Part shown: one piece after another, positions 58,681 to 64,000 of the stretch
Position numbering within the stretch: the first letter of the stretch is position 1
How the letters are laid out: each line of letters opens with the position of its first letter
Source: Branchinecta lynchi
Lineage: Eukaryota; Arthropoda; Branchiopoda; Anostraca; Branchinectidae
DNA: 64,000 nucleotides
Assembly: GCA_023053575.1 (NCBI GenBank)
Contig: JAKZAP010000001.1
Location: 30,894,533 to 30,958,532, forward strand
Direction: 5' to 3'
The notes under the pieces: model-generated
Told to the model about the DNA's origin: nothing
The model's database searches: none
Seen by the model: only the letters and a program-made list of their open reading frames with translations
Made by a program: the position numbers and the translations under genes

Positions 58681-58999
58681 GTTGAATGTAGATTCGGTGG
58701 TTAGCACTTACCGTCGATTGCAGAGGACCCAGTAATTTGGGATTTGTGCGAGCTCAACTTCAGATTTTTTTTTTCAATTTCCTCAGTGAAGTCTCTATAC
58801 TAGTTCAAATCTCAGTTGAACTCTTCACAAGACACTACAACATTAAAAGTCAAAATTAATGAAAAGAATTTATAACATTATCATAATAATAAATCCGCTA
58901 ATGGTTTTTCTTCAGTCTCCTATTAAAAGCTACCAAAGGCGTTCACATCTGTAATGTTCGTAAACCGCAATGGTAGTTTTTAGTAACTATGCTACCTAG

Positions 59000-59290
59000 A
59001 GCATGTTCCACCCTTCTAACAATAGTAACTATTAGTTACTATTTTAATTCCAACCTCGTGAAAAGTTACTGCGCTGACCGTTCCAACCTTCTCGAAATAG
59101 TAACTACTAGTAACTGTTTGCTTACCACGCTAAGAAGCGTAGTAAGCGTTGTAAGTACGAATTTCTGTCACGGCATTGGCTGGATTGATATTTTGCAAAA
59201 AATAGGAAAAAGCTTTCCAGCCTTGACGCCAAGGTGCCAGAATTTGTGACGTCATGCGTAGTAACTACGGTAAGTATGGTGGGACACGCT
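59000..59290. mobile_element. MITE with AGCRTGTYCCACC ends
   Basis: Left AGCATGTTCCACC and right GGTGGGACACGCT are inverted repeats. CCTAG flanks both sides (58995-58999 and 59291-59295), a possible 5-bp target duplication. The interior has many TAGTAACTA palindromic words. It is non-coding. Confidence 0.6.
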
Positions 59291-59639
59291 CCTAGAGTTG
59301 TCAAGCTTTCCGATGCGGTTTTTGCGCTCTGGAAAACGCTCTAGTATTCCTCGAAATGATTCGGGAAGCCGTAATGAAAATCTCGTTGGCGGAAAATTCA
59401 ATCTGACAAAAACTTGACATGCCTTTTTTTTTTTATCGAAAATGGGAAGTGACTCCGGGACAGATTTCCTGCTGTGGCTCGTTGGAAATTGAAAGTATTT
59501 GTATAGTGACGGGAAATAAGGATTATATAAATGCTGGGTGAAAGCTTCTGCGCTTTCCCAGGGAATGATGGTAAATTAATTGGTAAATTGTAAATAGACA
59601 CAGAACTCAGAATTGTAAAATAATCACAGATTTGTACAT

Positions 59640-60321
59640 AAACAATTCAGTTCAATTTCAATTCAATTTATTTTCAAAAATTCGCTAACGGACGAAGCCG
59701 AACATTGAATTTCTTCCGTCATGTATAACTTAACAATTAACTAATGTTAAAACAACTATAACTAATGTTATTCATTTGGTCAATGTACATGAATCTCAAA
59801 ATAAAACTCTAAGTAAAACCTTCAATCATACGTAACATGTCAACTTATCAAAACATCTATAAATAAAAGTCATAATTCGGTCAAATTCACCCCAAACTAA
59901 AAACTAGATAATATCAAAAATATTTACAATTCAATAACAACACACACAAAAATACGATTAAATTATGGAGGTGGTTCGGAATGCCCGTTAAAAAGGTCAG
60001 TGAACGAAGGAACAAAACTTTTTCTGTATCGGTCATGGGAACAGGCTGGGCAGCAGCTCGTGCCGGTCTTGGCCTAATATGTAGATATGCAGGGGGAAGA
60101 ATTTCTCGTAGGCCAGGGCTCTCCAACGTTTTTAGACCAAAACTGAAACACAATTTTTTTCGGCGCTGTGCTAGCAATTCTAAATTAAATCTTTTCAACA
60201 ATTCGAGATATGGGACTTTAGGGGACTTCGAGGACACAAGGAGGGCTCTATACTGCACCCGTTCGAGTATATCCGACTGGTCCCGGGTCAACCCGAAATG
60301 CCAAACCCGGCATTTCGGCAT
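59640..60321 (-). mobile_element. LINE 3' end with AATTG-type tail
   Basis: The minus-strand frame at 59914-60321 reads VWHFGLTRDQSDILERVQYR, then LLKRFNLELLAQRRKKLCFS and a proline/arginine-rich end. This is the typical C-terminal region of CR1/Jockey-type LINEs. The 3' UTR runs to 59647-59672, where AATAAATTGAATTGAAATTG forms a short repeat tail. It is 5' truncated and matches the fragment at 19392-19620. Confidence 0.78.
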
Positions 60322-60563
60322 TTCATCACAAGCACATTTTAATATTCGTTATTTTATTTGAATTTGTACGTCGTTCAATCCGCATCGTTCTTAAGGTTTT
60401 TCGTTTTTCTGTTGGTATTGTGTTGGAGTCTTATGATTTAGTTTGGTTTTTTGTCGTGTAGGACGGTTTGCAGGAAGTGCAACCGAAATATCCGAATTTA
60501 TATTTATCCCTTGCACATCATCCTAGAGGGAAAACTAGCTGATCAAGCAAAAAACGGAAAATC

Positions 60564-60848
60564 ATGGTTTTCTGTTTCTTTCATAAACACACGTTAATAG
60601 CTAACAACAGAATTGTTGGTCCTTGGAACAGCCTCATCGAGTTTGTAGATGCGAAAGCCGTTTCTGCTGCTTTTCATCATTATTTCAACTGGTATTTCAT
60701 GTGGTTGTGTTCAGACTACGATTACAACATGGTAAAATTAGTGCGGTTCTACAAGTGCTTCAATCTTCCGAAAGCAGAGGACGAAAGCCATGCTTCGAAG
60801 ATTTCTGTAACAGCTGTCCCTGTACCACATACAAACCTAGTTGTATGA
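60564..60848 (+). mobile_element. Possible LINE C-terminal remnant
   Basis: The plus-strand frame contains NNRIVGPWNSLIEFVDAKAV followed by SAAFHHYFNWYF. This resembles the end of many LINE ORFs ('R..WNSLP..VV.A.S...FK..LD'). Too short and diverged to place. Confidence 0.45.
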
Positions 60849-61096
60849 TAGTTGTACGATAAATGTATTGATATGTAATAGTAAAGAATACTATCATTTA
60901 ATGTACCTCAGACTGGGCCAATTTTAAAGGACATCTCGCACTATTTACCCTTCAACTTACAGTATATAAAAATATTTAAATACTTTAAAACTAGGATGTG
61001 CTTTCAACAAATAACCCACGGTTTTGGCTGTTTTAAGCCTTTTCTGCGACCCGTTGACTTATAGCGAAAACAGGGAAAATAATTTACATAACCGGT

Positions 61097-62684
61097 TTTT
61101 GGGATCCCAAAACGTAAGTGGAGGGATACCTATGACATCGCAAAAGTTGTCCGTCTGTCCGTCCGTCCGTCCGTCCGTCTGTCCGTCCGTCCGTCCGTCC
61201 GTCCGTCCGTCTGTAAGCACGATAACTCTCGAAGGGAACGAGATATTTTGATGAAACTTGGTGTGAGGGTTCGTTGGGTCGTCGGACCAGTCAAGTTCGT
61301 AGATGGGCTTTGTAGCTCTACATTTAGGGGTGGGGGAGGGGATTCAAATTAAGGGACAAACAAAATATTTTGAAACAGCTAATGTGATAGTCAATTATGG
61401 GGTAAGAAGACATGCTGAACACGATGGTGAAAACTATTTTGTCATCGGACAAGTAGTTCGCCCGGAATCCGGCCAAAATCGGAAAGTTTGTTGAAAGTAA
61501 AAGTTTTATTTGAAGTTGATTAGATGTTCGATTTAGGGGTAGGAAGACATGCTGAAGACGATGGTGAAAACTATTTTGTCATCGGACAAGTAGTTCGCCC
61601 GGAATCCGGCCAAAACCGGAAAGTTTGTTGAAAGTAAAAGTTTTATTTGAAGTTGATTAGATGTTCGATTTAGTGGTAGGAAGACATGCTGAAGACGATG
61701 GTGAAAATTATTTTCTCGACGGACAAGTATTTCGCCCGGAATCCGGCCAAAACCGGAAAGTTTGTTGAAAGTAAAAGTTTTATTTGAAATTGATTAGATG
61801 TTCGATTTAGGGGTCGGAAAACATGCTGAAGACGATGATGAAAACTATTTTCTCGACGGACAAGTATTTCGCCCGGAATCCGGCCCAAACCGGAAAGTTC
61901 GTTTAAAGTAAAGGTTTTATTTGAAGTTGATTAGATGTTCGATTTAGAGGTAGGAAGACATGCTGAAGACGATGGTGAAAACTATTTTCTCGACGGACAA
62001 GTATTTCGACCGGAATCCGGCCCAAGCCGGAAAGTTTGTCAAAATGAAAAGTTTTATTTGGAGCTGATTAGATGTTCGATTTAGGGCAAGAAGACATGCT
62101 GAACACTTATGTGAAAACAATTTTCTACCCGGACATGTAGTTCGTCCGGAATCCGGCCAAAACCGGAAATCTGTTGGAAGTCAAAGTTTTATTTCTAGTT
62201 GATTAGATAAACGATTTAGGGTAAGAAGAGATGCTGAGTCCCTGTATGACAATCATATTTTACCCGGACATATAGTTCGACCGGAATCCGACTGGAATCG
62301 GAAAATTTGTTATAAGCTAAATTTCTATTTGAAGTTGATTAGATGTTCATTACTGGGGAAAGAAGATACCCTGATTTCGTCTTTGAGCTTTCTTTTTTCG
62401 CTGGACAAGTAGTTCTGGAGTTCGGCCGGAACCGGGAAATTGGCAGAAGTGGCAGGTTGTTTTCGTCAAAACAGATATGACTTATACGGGTAAAAACAAC
62501 AGGCTGAATCCAAATCTGAACTTGGTTTTCTCAGGTGATTAGCTATTTGGCCTTAATCTGTTTCTGAATTTTAGTGGTAAAAATGTTCAAGGAGTCTGGC
62601 GAAGACTGGATCTGGCTAAGACAAGACCCAGTTGTCTGGATCAGATATTGAAGTTTTGGGATCCCATCGAAACCTTTGGTCTTG
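61097..62684 (+). mobile_element. R1 element, copy 8 (full length, most regular)
   Basis: Starts TTTTGGGATCCCAAAACG, then AGGGATACCTATGACATCGC, a (GTCC)n tract (61149-61214) and the CTCTCGAAGGGAACGAGATA box. At least seven ~120-bp units follow with CCGGAATCCGGCCAAAACCG and GATGTTCGATTTAGGGGTAG. Ends CATCGAAACCTTTGGTCTTG. The units between 61440 and 62040 are nearly identical, so expansion was recent. Confidence 0.88.
61149..61214 (+). repeat. (GTCC)n microsatellite of R1
   Basis: About sixteen GTCC units with occasional GTCT. It lies a fixed distance inside the R1 left end. All R1 copies have a shorter version. Confidence 0.9.
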
Positions 62685-63835
62685 TTCTGATGGACAGCAT
62701 GATACACATCGAAGGTAGCAAAACACGGTGAGAAAATCAGCGTGGTTTTGTTAGAGGGGTTAGAATGTACCGTACGAAATAGGGATCAGGGTATAGAAAT
62801 AAATGGAGCGATTATGGAAGTAAGTTGCGTTAGTATTATAGGTAAGACAGGTGCTTTAAGCAGTAGTATCCAGTAGCATCCTGCCTTGCTAGTAGCATCC
62901 AGTCTTGCTAATAGTAGCATGCAGTAACACGGTAGCCGTGACATAGAAGCATGCAGTACAAACATACAAAATACAACTATTTTGACAAAATTTTTCATCG
63001 GGAATTAGTTATATCTTTTCTTTTCCATCAGTCCCGCTTGGTGCATAGGCGTGTCTTCCAGCGAGTTGTTCTTATTCCCGTTTCTCGTGTTGCCTTCGTA
63101 CGTGCTTTCGCATCGTTACAAACAGCCAAAAATTCAGAATGAGGCCCTGTCCTTCCAGATCAGTGTCCTCTATTTGCCTCCAGGGACTCATTTGCTGAGA
63201 GAGGAAATTTTGCTGGTAAATCATGGCAATCCTGGCTCCGGGATTCAGTGCTTCTGCCTGATTTGCGATTAATTCCTGTGACGCTTCCCTCTTGCCTCAT
63301 TTTTACGTCCTGGAATCGCGTTTGTTAAGGGTCTAGCACGCCCGGCTGGGTTCTCGATATTTCGTGCGAAGGAAAGATGATGCTCCTAAGGATAGCCAAT
63401 TTCTATCCCGCTGTGAAACCGGGAAATTGAAGAAAAATGTCGGAGATTGCTTTTATGATGAGCCCTAGGCGCTTGGGCTGCTAGACGGGCCTTGGTGACA
63501 TGGGAATCCCCTTTGATATGCTGGATATGGGCTGTTGTTAGAATCGGTCGGATTGAGGATAGGAATTTCGTTCTCTTTATGGTGTCAGCATGTTCCGTAT
63601 ATTTGATATTCCGTCCAAGGCGGTGCGTGGAGAGTCTTGGTAATTGCTTTTTTTCCGCGTCCCCTTTTTCTTGTTTAATGTTTGACTGATGGCGACACTT
63701 TCTATGCCTTTTCCCGAAGTCCGAGTAGAGTACAATATTTTCTATTCCTCGCGCTGGTACCCACATTGCAGTTTTATTGATTCGCTGGGAAATTGAACTG
63801 TCGCTCGTCCGCACTCAGAGATGTAACCGGGACGG
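62685..63835. other. Intronic stretch without recognised element
   Basis: After the full-length R1 copy. At 62840-62945 CAGTAGTATCCAGTAGCATC-type short repeats occur. No RIOK3 exon or repeat family was recognised. A minus-strand frame at 63386-63814 shows no family I can name. Confidence 0.4.
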
Positions 63836-64000
63836 GATGATGTCTCTACGTAGACACGACACTACGAAGACACGACACTACATCGAAACGAAAAAAGCGT
63901 CAGTACATGGACACGTCACTACAGAGACACGACGGAACGAAGACCAACACTACATGGACACACGACGGTACAAGTACCGACACTACATGGATACGACGGT
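63836..64000 (-). mobile_element. HP long-hairpin element, second copy (cut by window end)
   Basis: Starts GGATGATGTCTCTACGTAGA and continues with CACGACACTACGAAGACACG and GACACTACATGG words. This is nearly the exact reverse complement of the right end of HP at 33120-33298. It continues beyond the window. Confidence 0.85.

Noticed and set aside
60057..60361. Plus-strand 126-codon frame at 59981-60361
   Set aside because: It is the antisense shadow of the LINE C-terminal frame on the minus strand.
61024..61251. Frame with SVCPSVRPSVRPSV repeats
   Set aside because: This is the translation of the (GTCC)n microsatellite in R1.
57071..64000. Next RIOK3 exon (vertebrate GIPCPTVVLLKKHILVMSFIG region)
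   Set aside because: No conserved peptide in any frame was found by eye. The exon most likely lies beyond the window.

Overview
This window is animal genomic DNA and looks like an invertebrate with a very repeat-rich genome. The evidence is spliced coding sequence with consensus GT-AG junctions, introns up to 22 kb, non-LTR retrotransposon (LINE) fragments, hAT-type MITEs and hammerhead ribozymes of the kind carried by Penelope-like retroelements. I cannot name the phylum from sequence alone.

One host gene is recognisable. Eight internal exons on the + strand (1002-1110, 2614-2801, 7415-7524, 7802-7852, 19770-19952, 22596-22807, 45183-45318, 57001-57070) join in a single reading frame of about 352 codons. 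They encode the N-terminal region and the first part of the kinase domain of RIO kinase 3 (RIOK3), an atypical protein kinase tied to pre-40S ribosome maturation. The first coding exon lies left of the window. The catalytic-loop and C-terminal exons lie right of it. The gene therefore exceeds 56 kb, although the visible coding sequence is about 1.06 kb.

Almost everything else is intronic repeat. R1 is an element bounded by TTTTGGGATCCCAAAACG and ...CCTTTGGTCTTG, with a (GTCC)n tract and ~120-bp internal repeats; eight copies are listed. R2 begins with a GGCACTTG/CAAGTGCC hairpin and ends near GAGCTCGTAGCTCTTGTT; seven copies are listed. R3 is a ~3.8-kb unit present twice in tandem (31.4-39.6 kb). 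PAL is a ~0.4-kb element built from TACCATGGTA-type palindromes, three copies. HP is a ~0.53-kb long-hairpin element with a target-site duplication, one full copy and one cut by the window end. hAT-like MITEs occur at 14.1-15.6 kb and 43.4 kb. LINE fragments lie at 19.4, 39.7-41.6, 44.2, 51.4-52.5, 59.6-60.3 and 60.6 kb. Hammerhead motifs lie at 23.97, 26.14 and 42.60-42.73 kb.

Nested insertions give a relative chronology: R1 into R2 (probably twice), R1 into PAL, one LINE into another LINE, and HP into one of the two R3 units. The most interesting observations are the head-to-head pair of hammerhead ribozymes at 42.6 kb, the HP hairpin element with its empty-site comparison in the sister R3 unit, and the two Helentron-like families R1 and R2 with termini readable from nested copies. 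No bacterial-type operon, CRISPR array or tRNA gene was found.
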